This document shows, one piece after another, positions 42,584 through 50,750 of a stretch of 56,173 bases of DNA; within the stretch, counting starts at the first letter, position 1; each line of letters begins with the position of its first letter. Source of the DNA: Planctomycetota bacterium (GTDB lineage: Bacteria > Planctomycetota > MHYJ01 > WSZJ01 > JACPWG01). The notes beneath the pieces were generated by a model. It did not search any database, was not told the origin of the DNA, and saw only the letters and a program-made list of their open reading frames with translations. The translations under genes were made by a program, and so were the position numbers. The stretch covers positions 1-56,173 of the forward strand of contig JACPWG010000167.1 in NCBI GenBank assembly GCA_016197205.1. The letters run 5' to 3'.

Positions 42584-43354
42584 ATGGCGAACGAGCTGAT
42601 GCTGGGGCGAATGGCGGTGGCGCGCGGGCTGCTTACGAATGCGCAGCTTGAGGAGGCGATTGCCGAGCGGGAGAAACGGGACCCGAAGCCGCAGCTCGGC
42701 ATCCTGCTGCTCTCGAAGGGCTACCTGCGGCAGGAGACCCTCGACGGGCTGATGCAGGTCCAGAACAAGATGTTCCGCGTCCGGGACCCGCGCACGCGGG
42801 AGCGGCTGGAGGACCGGCTGCTGGCCCAGATCATCTTGAAGGAGCGGATGACGCCGCCGGACGCGGTGAACCGCGCGCTGGAGCTGCAGGCGAAGACGGA
42901 GGCCGCGGGCCGGTGGCGCCGGATCGGCGACATCCTGGTGAGCCAGGGGGACCTGACCTGGGAGCAGCTCGGGCGCGCGCTGGAGATCCAGATGGCGACG
43001 GTGCGGATCTGTCCGATCTGCGCGGCTCCGCTGCCGGCGGGTCCGGACCCCGATACGCCGGTGGCCTGTCCGCGATGCGCGTCCCAGGTGAACAGCCACT
43101 CGTCGATCGTTGTGTCGCGGGGGGAGGCGCTGGGCGGAGGGCGTGGAGGAAGTGCGGCGGGCGCGGGTTCGGGTACGTTCAACGTGTCGGATGAGGCCGC
43201 GAGCGCCGAGGTGTCGAAGATGCAGGAGGCGCTCGAGCGGTCGCGGAGCGACGTGGAGACCGTTGCGGGTGCGCCTGCTTCTGAGGCCGCGAGCCCGCGG
43301 CAGGAGCCGCCGCGCACCGGGGAGGGAACGGAGGCTCCAGGGCCGGGACCGTAG
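42584..43354 (+). CDS. Tandem MshEN-like domains with a zinc ribbon
   Basis: 256 residues. Two or three MshEN/GspE-N-like helical units fill 1-140: LGRMAVARGLLTNAQLEEAI, LGILLLSKGYLRQETLDGL, LAQIILKERMTPPDAV, IGDILVSQGDLTWEQLGRAL. A zinc ribbon follows at about 145-172 (CPICAAPLPAG...CPRC), then a Ser/Ala-rich tail. Such modules regulate secretion ATPases, and some bind c-di-GMP; here there is no ATPase. No transmembrane segment, so cytosolic. GGGAG is about seven bases before the ATG. Related in domain logic to the N-terminus of the 1598-residue protein. Function unknown. Confidence 0.8.
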   Translation: MANELMLGRMAVARGLLTNAQLEEAIAEREKRDPKPQLGILLLSKGYLRQETLDGLMQVQNKMFRVRDPRTRERLEDRLLAQIILKERMTPPDAVNRALELQAKTEAAGRWRRIGDILVSQGDLTWEQLGRALEIQMATVRICPICAAPLPAGPDPDTPVACPRCASQVNSHSSIVVSRGEALGGGRGGSAAGAGSGTFNVSDEAASAEVSKMQEALERSRSDVETVAGAPASEAASPRQEPPRTGEGTEAPGPGP

Positions 43355-43761
43355 GAAGGGGGGATGGGGTGGGAGGAAGGGCTGACGAAACCGCGGAGAC
43401 GCAGAGACCCTGAGGATTTTCGACGGAGTGAGGGTCCGCTGCGCCGACCTACCGCTCGGCTGAACGCCCGTTGCACACGGAACCGCGACCGTCAGGGAGC
43501 GGCCTCGGCGTGTTCTCGCGCGTGCCCTGTTTCGATCCCGCCGATACGCGGGGGACGCCCCAGGTCGTCGCTTCGCAAGAATTGCGACTCCAGCCCCCTC
43601 AGTACCGCCCCACGGAATTGGGTGACCCATTTGCTCGGCGATTTCGGCCGCCTGCTTCGTTGCGCTCGCTCGACGTAGTTCTCCGTTACTACGCCTCGCT
43701 CGCCTCGCGGGCGGCCAAACTTGCCTTCGCCTATTGGTCACCGACTTCCGTGGAGCGGTAC
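43355..43761. repeat. Repeat-rich spacer
   Basis: GACGAAACCGCGGAGACGCAGAG (43384 onward) matches the modules at 8-21 and 52771. ACCGCGACCGTCAGGGAGCGG (from about 43481) matches inverted 38067-38095. TTCGTTGCGCTCGCT and TACGCCTCGCTCGCC fragments follow. A long open frame through this region into the next gene's antisense is not coding. Confidence 0.6.
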
Positions 43762-44832
43762 TCAGGGATGTTCCTCGCCCGCCAGGGCGCCGGGGCTGAA
43801 GGCCTTCTCGATCTCCCCCGCGACAAGCCGGAACTGGTTGATCAGCCGGCGCGCCGTGGCCCCTTCCTCGCGGAGCTTGAAGGCGCGTTCGTAGTCGTCG
43901 ACCAGTTCCTGGAGGCGCTGCGCCTCGGGCTCCGGCAGTTGACCCTTCATTTCGCCCAGCCGCGTCGCCGCGGCGCCGTAGAGGGCGGGCAGGTCGGGCT
44001 TTTCGCCGAACAGGGCGTCGGACAGGGTGCGGTGGGCGACCTGCCACGACTGGTAGGCCGCTTTGTATTCGGCGGAGACTTGGAGCTTGCGCGGTTCGGG
44101 CGGGGGAGCCTTCGCCTCGGCGCCGGCGCCTGCGGCTGCGCCGGCCTTCTGCGTCCCGGCCTTCGGGTTCTTCTGCGTGCCGGCGGCAGGCCCCGCGGCG
44201 CCCGACTCGCCCGGCGCGGCCGACTCCTCCGGGGGCAGGCGCACGGGCGCATCGGCAGCCGCGACATACACGGGTCCCTCGACCTCGGGCGCGACCAGGG
44301 AGACGACGGCGGGCGAGTATTCGGAGCGGATGCGCTCGCCGAGGACGCGCGCCTCGTTGTGGACGCCGCGGCCGAGCTGGCCCATGGACGCGGACTGGCG
44401 TACGGACGCGTACCGTCGCAGGTAGCCCTCGAACTTTTCTTTTTCACCGCCGGACAGGTAGCGGTGCATGGTTTCGAGGTGGCCGTGCAGCCGCTCGTAC
44501 GCTCCTGCCATCAGCACCGGGTTCGATTCCATCCCTTCGCGAAAGGACTTCTCTTCGGCGTTCCAGAAGAGGTACGCCCTCCGGTAGGCGCCGTAGGCGG
44601 CATCCAGCGCGGGGTCGCGGCCGGCCGCCGGTTCGCCGGCAATCGGATTGGCCGGGTCACGCGCGTCGACCGTTCGTCCACGGCTCGCGTCCTCCTTCGG
44701 GCCCATGCCGAGGAACCCCGACCCGTTGCAGCCCGCGAGGGCCGCGGCAAGGGCCAGGAGGGCGAGGGTCCGCGCGGATTGCGAGCGGCGCGCGGGGCGG
44801 CGACCCCTGTGCGCAACGACGGTGGGACGCAT
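43762..44832 (-). CDS. Lipoprotein of unknown function
   Basis: 356 residues. Lipoprotein signal peptide with lipobox LAGC (Cys35). The mature part has two helical domains (about 70-165 and about 255-345) around a Pro/Ala/Gly-rich linker with AGTQK repeats. The helices are charged (KSFREGMES, GYLRRYASVRQS, RLQELVDDYERAFKLREE). No family recognised. GGAGG six bases before the ATG; strong promoter 34 bp upstream. Envelope-anchored, probably at the outer membrane. Confidence 0.78.
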   Translation of the reverse strand: MRPTVVAHRGRRPARRSQSARTLALLALAAALAGCNGSGFLGMGPKEDASRGRTVDARDPANPIAGEPAAGRDPALDAAYGAYRRAYLFWNAEEKSFREGMESNPVLMAGAYERLHGHLETMHRYLSGGEKEKFEGYLRRYASVRQSASMGQLGRGVHNEARVLGERIRSEYSPAVVSLVAPEVEGPVYVAAADAPVRLPPEESAAPGESGAAGPAAGTQKNPKAGTQKAGAAAGAGAEAKAPPPEPRKLQVSAEYKAAYQSWQVAHRTLSDALFGEKPDLPALYGAAATRLGEMKGQLPEPEAQRLQELVDDYERAFKLREEGATARRLINQFRLVAGEIEKAFSPGALAGEEHP

Positions 44833-44865
44833 GGCAGGCCTCCAAGCCGGGAAAAAGAAGCGCGC

Positions 44866-44894
44866 ATTATAGGACGCGCGCCCGGCGGAGACAA
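44866..44894 (-). promoter_or_regulatory. Sigma-70 promoter of the 43762-44832 lipoprotein gene
   Basis: Minus strand: TTGTCT (44889-44894), 17 bp, TATAAT (44866-44871). Confidence 0.8.
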
Positions 44895-44939
44895 GGGCAT
44901 TTCCCGGGCCCGCGCCGGCGGGCGACGCCTGCCTCAGCC

Positions 44940-45812
44940 CTAGCGTTGCGGATTCGCGTCCGAGTAACGGTCCTGGTAGGAGAGGTGGATGAGCAGCATG
45001 ATCCAGAGAGACTTGCGATCGACCCGCCGCCGAAAAAAGAAGGGCGGACCCTGCCTGTGGTTGCTTGGCTTGACGAGCTCACCGAGTCCCGCGATGAACA
45101 CGGTGTACTCCGGGGTCGTTCGAATCAAGCCTTCCGAGTGTTCGGACATCAGAGCTGGGAGGGACTGGAATTCACCCGAGCGCAGCTCGTCAAGGCCGGT
45201 GGGAGGTGCGACAGCGGCTGCGGCAACCCCAGGGCCTTGTTCAGCCTCTACCCATGCGGTTAGGTCGAGCTCCAGATTCGCGTACATCCGATCCGCGGAC
45301 AGGGTGGGTCGAAGCCCGACCAACAAGCCGCCGGGCGGGGACCCTGCAACCGCGGCATCCGGTCGGCCGAAGGTCAGAACCGGCGGAGATGAGGCTCCGG
45401 CCGGCTCAGCACAGTCAAACCGGAGGCTCAGCCACTGTCCAATGTCCCAATCCACCTCAGAGACAGAGAGGATGCGGGCCTCCGGTCCCCTTCGCAGCTT
45501 TTCGCGGATGTCCTCAACCTGATGCTCGAAGAAGTTTGTAGCTTGAACACGCTGCCCGATCGGAACGCTTCTAGTCATGCCCCGGATTTCGTGCTCAATG
45601 TCCTCGAAGAAGTCGTAAGGAACTTGAACCAGCTCCACCCGGGCGCGAATGCGCGAACCCGTGGGCTCCGGCTTCGGCCGGCTCTCGGCTGACGGCGCGG
45701 GCGCGGTGGACCGGTCGGCAGCCCGGGCCGCCGCCCTTCGCGCCGCGTGGCAGCCGGTGATGCACACTGCCAACGCAAGCAGGAGCAGAGTTGCTCGACT
45801 CAGGCGTCCCAC
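44940..45812 (-). CDS. Lipoprotein with secretin-like domain
   Basis: 290 residues with lipobox ITGC (Cys21) when started at the GTG at 45812, which has GAGGAG five bases upstream. The ATG at 45869 (309 residues) is the alternative but has its Shine-Dalgarno too close. After a Pro-rich linker, the first domain (ARVELVQVPYDFFEDIE, QVEDIREKL) resembles a secretin N-domain. The second has the pattern of a secretin barrel in short form: VGLRPTLSADRMYANLELDL, then a final TTPEYTVFIAGLGELVKP and WIMLLIHLSYQD. It lacks the length for a full pore. It follows purC on the same strand. Role unknown; secretin relationship is inferred from pattern. Confidence 0.55.
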   Translation of the reverse strand: MGRLSRATLLLLALAVCITGCHAARRAAARAADRSTAPAPSAESRPKPEPTGSRIRARVELVQVPYDFFEDIEHEIRGMTRSVPIGQRVQATNFFEHQVEDIREKLRRGPEARILSVSEVDWDIGQWLSLRFDCAEPAGASSPPVLTFGRPDAAVAGSPPGGLLVGLRPTLSADRMYANLELDLTAWVEAEQGPGVAAAAVAPPTGLDELRSGEFQSLPALMSEHSEGLIRTTPEYTVFIAGLGELVKPSNHRQGPPFFFRRRVDRKSLWIMLLIHLSYQDRYSDANPQR

Positions 45813-45887
45813 GAATACTCCTCGCCACGGGGCCTTCACTGCCGGTGGCCTGTTGCCCTTGGACTTCATTCCTCCCCCCTCGCCTCG

Positions 45888-46802
45888 CTACGCCGACGTG
45901 AGCTCCCGTCCCGTCAGTTGGCGGTAGGCCTCCAGGTACTTGCGCGAGGTCCCCTCGAGGACGTGCGCGGGCAGTGCGGGCGCCGGCGGCTGCTTGTTCC
46001 AGGAGATCGACTCCAGGTAGTCACGGACGAACTGCTTATCGTAAGAAGGCTGCGCCCCGCCGGGCGCGTAGCGGTCGAGCGGCCAGAAGCGCGAGGAGTC
46101 CGGGGTGAGCACCTCGTCCACGAGGATGAGCCGCCCCTCGTGCAGCCCCCATTCGAACTTCGTGTCGGCGAGGATGATCCCGCGCGTGAGGGCGTGCTCC
46201 GCGGCCCGGCGATAGACCGCCAGGCTCAGGTCGCGCAGCTTGCCCGCGTCCGCCGCCCCCACCCTTCGCTCCATCTCCGAGAACGAAATGTTCTGGTCGT
46301 GGCCGACCGTGGCCTTGGTCGAGGGGGTGAAGATCGGCTCGGGGAGCCGGTCCGATTCGCGCAGCCCGGCCGGCAGCCGTACGCCGCAGATCGCACCGGT
46401 CGCGCGGTACTCTTTCCAGCCCGAGCCCGACAGGTAGCCGCGCACGACGCACTCGGCGGGGAAAACGCGGGCCTTCTTCACCCAAAGGGTGCGGCCCTGC
46501 AGCACCTCGGCGTGCGGGCGCACGGCCTCCGGCATCCGCGCCACGTCCGTGCCGAGCAGGTGGTTCGGCGTGGTGGCAGCCAGAAAATCGAACCAGAAGA
46601 GGCTGAGCGCCGTGAGGACGTGCCCCTTCCACGGCACCGGGTCGGGGAGGACGACGTCGAAGGCGGAGAGCCGATCCGTCGTGACGAGCAGCATCGAGTC
46701 GCCGAGGTCGTAGAGGTCACGGACCTTGCCTCGATGGGGCGTGGGCAAACCCGGGAGCGCGGTTTCAGAGACGGTTTGCGGTGTCGAAGCGGAGGACGGC
46801 AT
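45888..46802 (-). CDS. purC: SAICAR synthetase PurC
   Basis: 304 residues; ATP-dependent ligation of CAIR and aspartate in de novo purine synthesis. Family motifs: GKVRDLYDLGDSMLLVTTDRLSAFDVV, TPNHLLG, VFPAECVVRGYLSGSGWKEY, TKFEWG and DEVLTPDSSRFWP. It is the longer, eukaryote-like form rather than the short E. coli type. The ATG at 46802 has AGAGG six bases upstream; the longer frame starts at a GTG with no site. Own promoter. A two-gene transcript with the following lipoprotein is possible. Confidence 0.95.
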   Translation of the reverse strand: MPSSASTPQTVSETALPGLPTPHRGKVRDLYDLGDSMLLVTTDRLSAFDVVLPDPVPWKGHVLTALSLFWFDFLAATTPNHLLGTDVARMPEAVRPHAEVLQGRTLWVKKARVFPAECVVRGYLSGSGWKEYRATGAICGVRLPAGLRESDRLPEPIFTPSTKATVGHDQNISFSEMERRVGAADAGKLRDLSLAVYRRAAEHALTRGIILADTKFEWGLHEGRLILVDEVLTPDSSRFWPLDRYAPGGAQPSYDKQFVRDYLESISWNKQPPAPALPAHVLEGTSRKYLEAYRQLTGRELTSA

Positions 46803-46886
46803 GCGGAACCTCTTCACGAGCAGTCACGCGAGGGGGTGGGGACCATCGGCCAGGGGTGGGGCGCGGGGCTCGCCGGGAGCGCGCGG

Positions 46887-46915
46887 ATTGTAACGGTCCG
46901 AGGAAGGTCGGTCAA
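46887..46915 (-). promoter_or_regulatory. Sigma-70 promoter of purC
   Basis: Minus strand: TTGACC (46910-46915), 17 bp, TACAAT (46887-46892). Confidence 0.8.
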
Positions 46916-47186
46916 GCGAGATGCTCGGCGCCCCGGCACTTCGGGACGAGTGGCGGGTTCACGAATCGCCGACTCGGCCGCAAACTGCGTCCTCGAAATT
47001 CGGGAATCGTGCGGAGGATCGCGCGGGCCGGCCCGCGCTCCGTAGCTCGCGGCAAGCGAGCGAAGGAGGGAGGCCCGCGCCCCCAGGAGTGTTGGCTGCA
47101 GTTCGACGGGGTGAGTCGCGCCGCCACGACGAATTCCGCGACCGACCCGCGACCCCAGGAATGATGTCCGCCGTTCGTGCGCGAGT
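46916..47186. other. Gene-free spacer
   Basis: No gene recognised. It contains GGCCCGCGCCCCCAGG (about 47082), related inversely to GGGGGCGCGGGCCTCCGGCC at about 47226. Confidence 0.4.
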
Positions 47187-47325
47187 CGCTAGTGGCCCGT
47201 TGACGAGGTCCAGGCAGGATGCCTGGGGGCGCGGGCCTCCGGCCCGCGCGAACGGCCGCATGGGTTACGACCCGCCGTGACAGAGTTGACGACTGAGTCC
47301 GAAGTTCGTCAACGGGCCACTAGCG
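47187..47325. mobile_element. 139-bp inverted-repeat (MITE-like) element
   Basis: Arms 47187-47206 (CGCTAGTGGCCCGTTGACGA) and 47306-47325 are perfect 20-bp inverted repeats. The interior holds two small palindromes (CCAGGCAGGATGCCTGG and GCGCGGGCCTCCGGCCCGCGC-like). No frame for a transposase and no clear target duplication. The right arm contains the ruvC stop codon. Confidence 0.65.
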
Positions 47326-47811
47326 CACCCGCAATGCTCCCACGGCGCCAAGCCGGTGCGCGTGGCAGATCGCCAGTGCCAACGCGTCGGCCGCATGATC
47401 CGGCCGCGGCGTTTCGCTGAGGCGGAGCACTGCACGAACCATGAGCTGCACCTGGATCTTCGACGCCTGCCCGCTCCCGACAACAGCCTTCTTCACGGAC
47501 GCCGGCGAGTACTCGTGTACCGGGATGTCGCGCAGGCACGCGGCGACCAGCACCAGACCCCGCGCCTCGCCCAGCTTGACCGTAGTCTGAACGTTCTTCG
47601 AAAAGAAGACCTCTTCAAGCGAGACGCAGTCGGGTCGGTGGCGGTCCATCACTTCGCCGATCCCTTCGAAGGCGGAGCGCAGCCGGTGGGCGAGATCGGC
47701 CCCCTGGGCGACGACCACGCCGTAATCCTCCGACTGCAGGCTCCCGAGCTTGGAGCGGACGAGGCCGAAACCGACGAAGCGGGTGCCGGGATCGACGCCG
47801 AGGATCTTCAT
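47320..47811 (-). CDS. ruvC: Holliday junction resolvase RuvC
   Basis: 163 residues, normal length. RNase-H-fold nuclease resolving Holliday junctions with RuvAB. Catalytic acids: Asp in GVDPGTRFVGFG (residue 7), Glu pair in LEEVFFSKNVQTTVKLGEARG, and Asp in DHAADALALAICHAH. VVGSGQASKIQVQLMV is the DNA-contact segment. The last two sense codons and the TAG stop lie in the inverted-repeat arm 47306-47325. No ruvA or ruvB adjacent. The ATG at 47811 has only a weak Shine-Dalgarno but matches the family N-terminus exactly. Confidence 0.95.
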   Translation of the reverse strand: MKILGVDPGTRFVGFGLVRSKLGSLQSEDYGVVVAQGADLAHRLRSAFEGIGEVMDRHRPDCVSLEEVFFSKNVQTTVKLGEARGLVLVAACLRDIPVHEYSPASVKKAVVGSGQASKIQVQLMVRAVLRLSETPRPDHAADALALAICHAHRLGAVGALRVR

Positions 47812-47958
47812 GGTGCGAGCCTGGGAATGGAGACGAGGGCAGGGGTGCGGAGCGGGTGCGAGGTTTCCTCACCTTGATGGCTGCGAGGTCGCGGTCTGGT
47901 GGCAGGCACGGAGCATCAGGCGGGATCGTCTGGGCTCGACCGTACCGAGAAGGGGGGC

Positions 47959-49008
47959 CTATCGGCGCGTGAACTGGTCCCGCAGCCGGTAGTTGGTCGC
48001 CATGACCGACAGATAGCTGCTCAAGTCCGCGAGCTTCCGCTCCCACTCCCGCTTGCGGAGCACGAGGTCGAGGCTGCGGGCACGGTCTCGGACCTTGTCC
48101 AGCAGGTCCACGACTACGACCTCGTCCACGCCCGACCACCGGGACACCTTGTCGACCAGCATTCGGCGGTTGGCCTGCACGAACTCCGTGGCCGGCATGA
48201 CGCCGTTTCGCTTCGGGGGCCGACGCCGGAAGAGGAGGCGCAGATCCGGATCGATGAATCCCGCCGCCTGCTTCTTGTACCGGGTCACCGGCGCTCGCAG
48301 GAACTCGCCGACCGTGTCCGTGACCGACTCCAGCGGGATGTGAATCGCGCTCTCGTCGTTTTTCGCGTCCGGCTTGTGCTGGCCGAAGCGCTCGAACACC
48401 TTGCCCACGAACTCCAGCTTGCGCAGTGCTCCGGGCTTGTGCTGGTAGATCACCCGCCAGTCCTCGCTCGGATCGAGCCACACTGCCACCGTCTCCGCGA
48501 AGTCATCGTCCGGATGCTTCTGGGCATAGTGATCGCCGCAGGGATTGACGAAGTCCCGGCTCCAGGGATTGGGCCGGAACCGGTCGTTGGCAGGGTAGGT
48601 CTCGAAGAAGCGGCCGGTCACGTTGAAGACGCGGCGGAACTCGCGGTCCTTGTAGAGCTTGTACGAGTAGCAGAAGGCGTGGCCGAACTCGTGGCGCAGG
48701 AGGCTCCGCAGGTCCTTCTCGGAATAGCAGAAGCCGCGAAGCTCCGTGTTGAGGTCGTGCAGGTCGGGGTCGCAGTCCCAGAACCCCAACCCGATGTTCG
48801 CGGTGCCCTCCACGCAACCGTACTCGGTGCTGAGGTAGAACAGCGGTCGCAGGTCGAGGCCCGCCCGCTCCAGTTCCTTCTCAAGGTCCTGGATCAAGGG
48901 GGCGAACGGGGACTTCGCGAGCGTGAAGCCCAGCTTCTGGATCGGGGTGAGCAGCAGCTCGAGCCGTCTCGTTGATTCCCCGAAGAGGAGCTTGCGGGTC
49001 TTGCGCAT
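47959..49008 (-). CDS. Putative zinc metallopeptidase (peptidase_Mx-like)
   Basis: 349 residues, no signal peptide. HEFGHAFCY near 106 is the zincin HExxH motif; HPDDDFAETVAVWL near 168 matches the third-ligand region of the putative zinc-binding peptidase family PF15887 (pattern recalled, not searched). An N-terminal region (LSTEYGCVEGTANIGLGFW) and a basic C-terminal region (RLLFRRRPPKRNG, LDLVLRKREWERKLADL) flank it. GGAG is six bases before the ATG. Substrate unknown. It lies about 150 bp from ruvC on the same strand but with no obvious link. Confidence 0.75.
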   Translation of the reverse strand: MRKTRKLLFGESTRRLELLLTPIQKLGFTLAKSPFAPLIQDLEKELERAGLDLRPLFYLSTEYGCVEGTANIGLGFWDCDPDLHDLNTELRGFCYSEKDLRSLLRHEFGHAFCYSYKLYKDREFRRVFNVTGRFFETYPANDRFRPNPWSRDFVNPCGDHYAQKHPDDDFAETVAVWLDPSEDWRVIYQHKPGALRKLEFVGKVFERFGQHKPDAKNDESAIHIPLESVTDTVGEFLRAPVTRYKKQAAGFIDPDLRLLFRRRPPKRNGVMPATEFVQANRRMLVDKVSRWSGVDEVVVVDLLDKVRDRARSLDLVLRKREWERKLADLSSYLSVMATNYRLRDQFTRR

Positions 49009-49590
49009 TTGCGTCTCCAGTAGGGCGCGCGGCTCACACTTCGCGCACCCGTGCTCTCAATTGTTACGGGTCGAGTGGATGGGAGCACGAGTTCAGGGCC
49101 TCGTGGCGCGGCGACTGCGCTCACGCCTGCAGGCCCTCGTGGTCCTCGCGACTCGGTCTTGTCTCACGGACCCGGGAGCCTCTGGCTCGAGTGGGCTTCG
49201 CCGGGCTCATCTGCTTTCTCTATCGGAAAATTCTACGCATTCATTGTCTCCGAGCAAGAGTAATTTTGCGAGGCAGCAAGGCTGCTCCCGGTAACGAATT
49301 GCGCTGCCACGCCTCCCTGGCGCTCGTTTTTGGGAGCATGTCGGCCCTGCTCCGGCTCGCTCGAACCCATTGCCTGTGCGCCACTTTGATCCGTTCCCAA
49401 GGGAGGGCGGACCGAATTCAGGAAAATCGTCAAACCCAGCCCAGGGCTTTCAACCGGCGGGTAGAGTCAATTCGCATCTTAACTCGCGATCCATGCTCCG
49501 GTTTTGGAATGTGGCAAGATTTGTCACCACCCGTGGCATCCCATTTTATTTTGTCAAGGGAAGGGGACGGTGCCCCGGTGGAGATCGGCA
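49009..49590. other. Long spacer of degenerate sequence
   Basis: An open frame through here (48972-49625 plus) has no protein-like pattern. Base composition falls to mixed GC after about 49400. No repeat of the R1/R2 families, RNA or phage site recognised; possibly decayed genes. Confidence 0.4.
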
Positions 49591-49618
49591 TTGATTTACC
49601 TTCCGCAGCGGGTATAAT
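49591..49618 (+). promoter_or_regulatory. Sigma-70 promoter of the channel gene
   Basis: TTGATT (49591-49596), 16 bp, TATAAT (49613-49618), 29 bp before the ATG. Confidence 0.75.
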
Positions 49619-49647
49619 CCAGTAGGTTCACACCGAGGAGGAGATTC

Positions 49648-50703
49648 ATGACGCATCGGCGATTCTGGGGCTCCGTCTGCCTTCTGCTGCTGGCCTTTTT
49701 CGCCGCAGGTGGGGTGGGCACAACTGAAGCCGGACCCCCGGAGAATCCCCCCGGCCCGGAGGCCACCCTGGAGCCTGGTCGCCCCGGCGAACCCATCAGC
49801 GTCCTCATCGGCCTCTACGTCCTCGACTTCTGGGGACTGGACGTCAGCAAGGGGCTCTTCTACACCGACTTCTACGTCTGGTTCCGATGGAAGGACGAGA
49901 AGTTCGACCCCAGCGGCATCGAGTACATGAACGCCCAGGGGAAAGTGGACATCCAGGAAAACGAGAAGCTCGTTGTCGGCGACCAGCACTACGTGTGCCT
50001 GCGCGTCCGCGGCCAGTTCCGGGGGAACTTCCCCCTTCACAAGTACCCGTTCGACTCCCAGAAGCTCACGATCGAGATCGAACACCAGATGATGGAAACC
50101 TACCAGATGGTGTTCGTGGCCGATCGCGAGATGTACGACGGGACGAGCCGGGATCTGAACCTCCAGGGGCGGGAGCAGGATCTGCGCATCGCCGGGTGGA
50201 CCGTGCGCGGGGTCGCGCAAGAGGTGGATACCCACCGCTACGAAACCGACTGGGGTCACCCCCGCCCGACCGGCAAGCAGACCGACTACTCCCGCTACGT
50301 CTATCGCGTCGGCATCTCCCGCGTCCTCTATCCCTACCTCCTGAAGTTCCTCCTCCCGCTCGTCGTGATCGTCCTCCTCTCCTTCCTGGTCTTCTTCATC
50401 GACGCGTCGAAGTTCGGCGAGCAGTGCATGATCGGCCTTGTGGCGTTCATCTCGGCGATCGTCTTCCACTCGCTGGAGACGCGCTCCATTCCCGACGTGG
50501 GCTACCTCGTCGTCGCCGACAAGTTCTTCATCCTCTCGTATTTCGTGATCTTCCTGACCATCGTGCAGACCGTCCTGGCGCAGGTCCTCGCCGAACGCGG
50601 CGCCACGGCGAAGGCCCGGCTGATCGATGTCCTGAGCCGGGTCCTCTTCCCGATCCTCTACCTGGTGGGCCTGCTGGCGCTCTTCTTCAAGAACCTGGAG
50701 TGA
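49648..50703 (+). CDS. Pentameric ligand-gated ion channel homologue (GLIC/ELIC-like)
   Basis: 351 residues, inner-membrane channel of the Cys-loop superfamily. Signal peptide (1-28). Extracellular beta-sandwich (about 45-225) with DFYVWFRWKDE, VRGQFRGNFPLHKYPFDSQ (the YPFD hallmark, without the disulfide pair, as in prokaryotes) and DWGHPRP. Then four helices: M1 (YLLKFLLPLVVIVLLSFLVF), M2 lining the pore (EQCMIGLVAFISAIVFHSL, with a Cys near its start), M3 (FFILSYFVIFLTIVQTVLAQ) and M4 (FPILYLVGLLALFF). Ligand unknown; proton and amine gating are known in relatives. GAGGAGG six bases before the ATG and its own promoter. The next gene follows after 47 bp. Confidence 0.92.
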   Translation: MTHRRFWGSVCLLLLAFFAAGGVGTTEAGPPENPPGPEATLEPGRPGEPISVLIGLYVLDFWGLDVSKGLFYTDFYVWFRWKDEKFDPSGIEYMNAQGKVDIQENEKLVVGDQHYVCLRVRGQFRGNFPLHKYPFDSQKLTIEIEHQMMETYQMVFVADREMYDGTSRDLNLQGREQDLRIAGWTVRGVAQEVDTHRYETDWGHPRPTGKQTDYSRYVYRVGISRVLYPYLLKFLLPLVVIVLLSFLVFFIDASKFGEQCMIGLVAFISAIVFHSLETRSIPDVGYLVVADKFFILSYFVIFLTIVQTVLAQVLAERGATAKARLIDVLSRVLFPILYLVGLLALFFKNLE

Positions 50704-50750
50704 CGCCGCGCGGTCGCGCCCACTCGTGACCACCGGCCGGACGATCCCCC

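Noticed and set aside
48972..49625. Plus-strand 217-codon frame in the spacer before the channel gene
   Set aside because: Cys/Arg-rich without domain pattern; runs through the promoter of the next gene.
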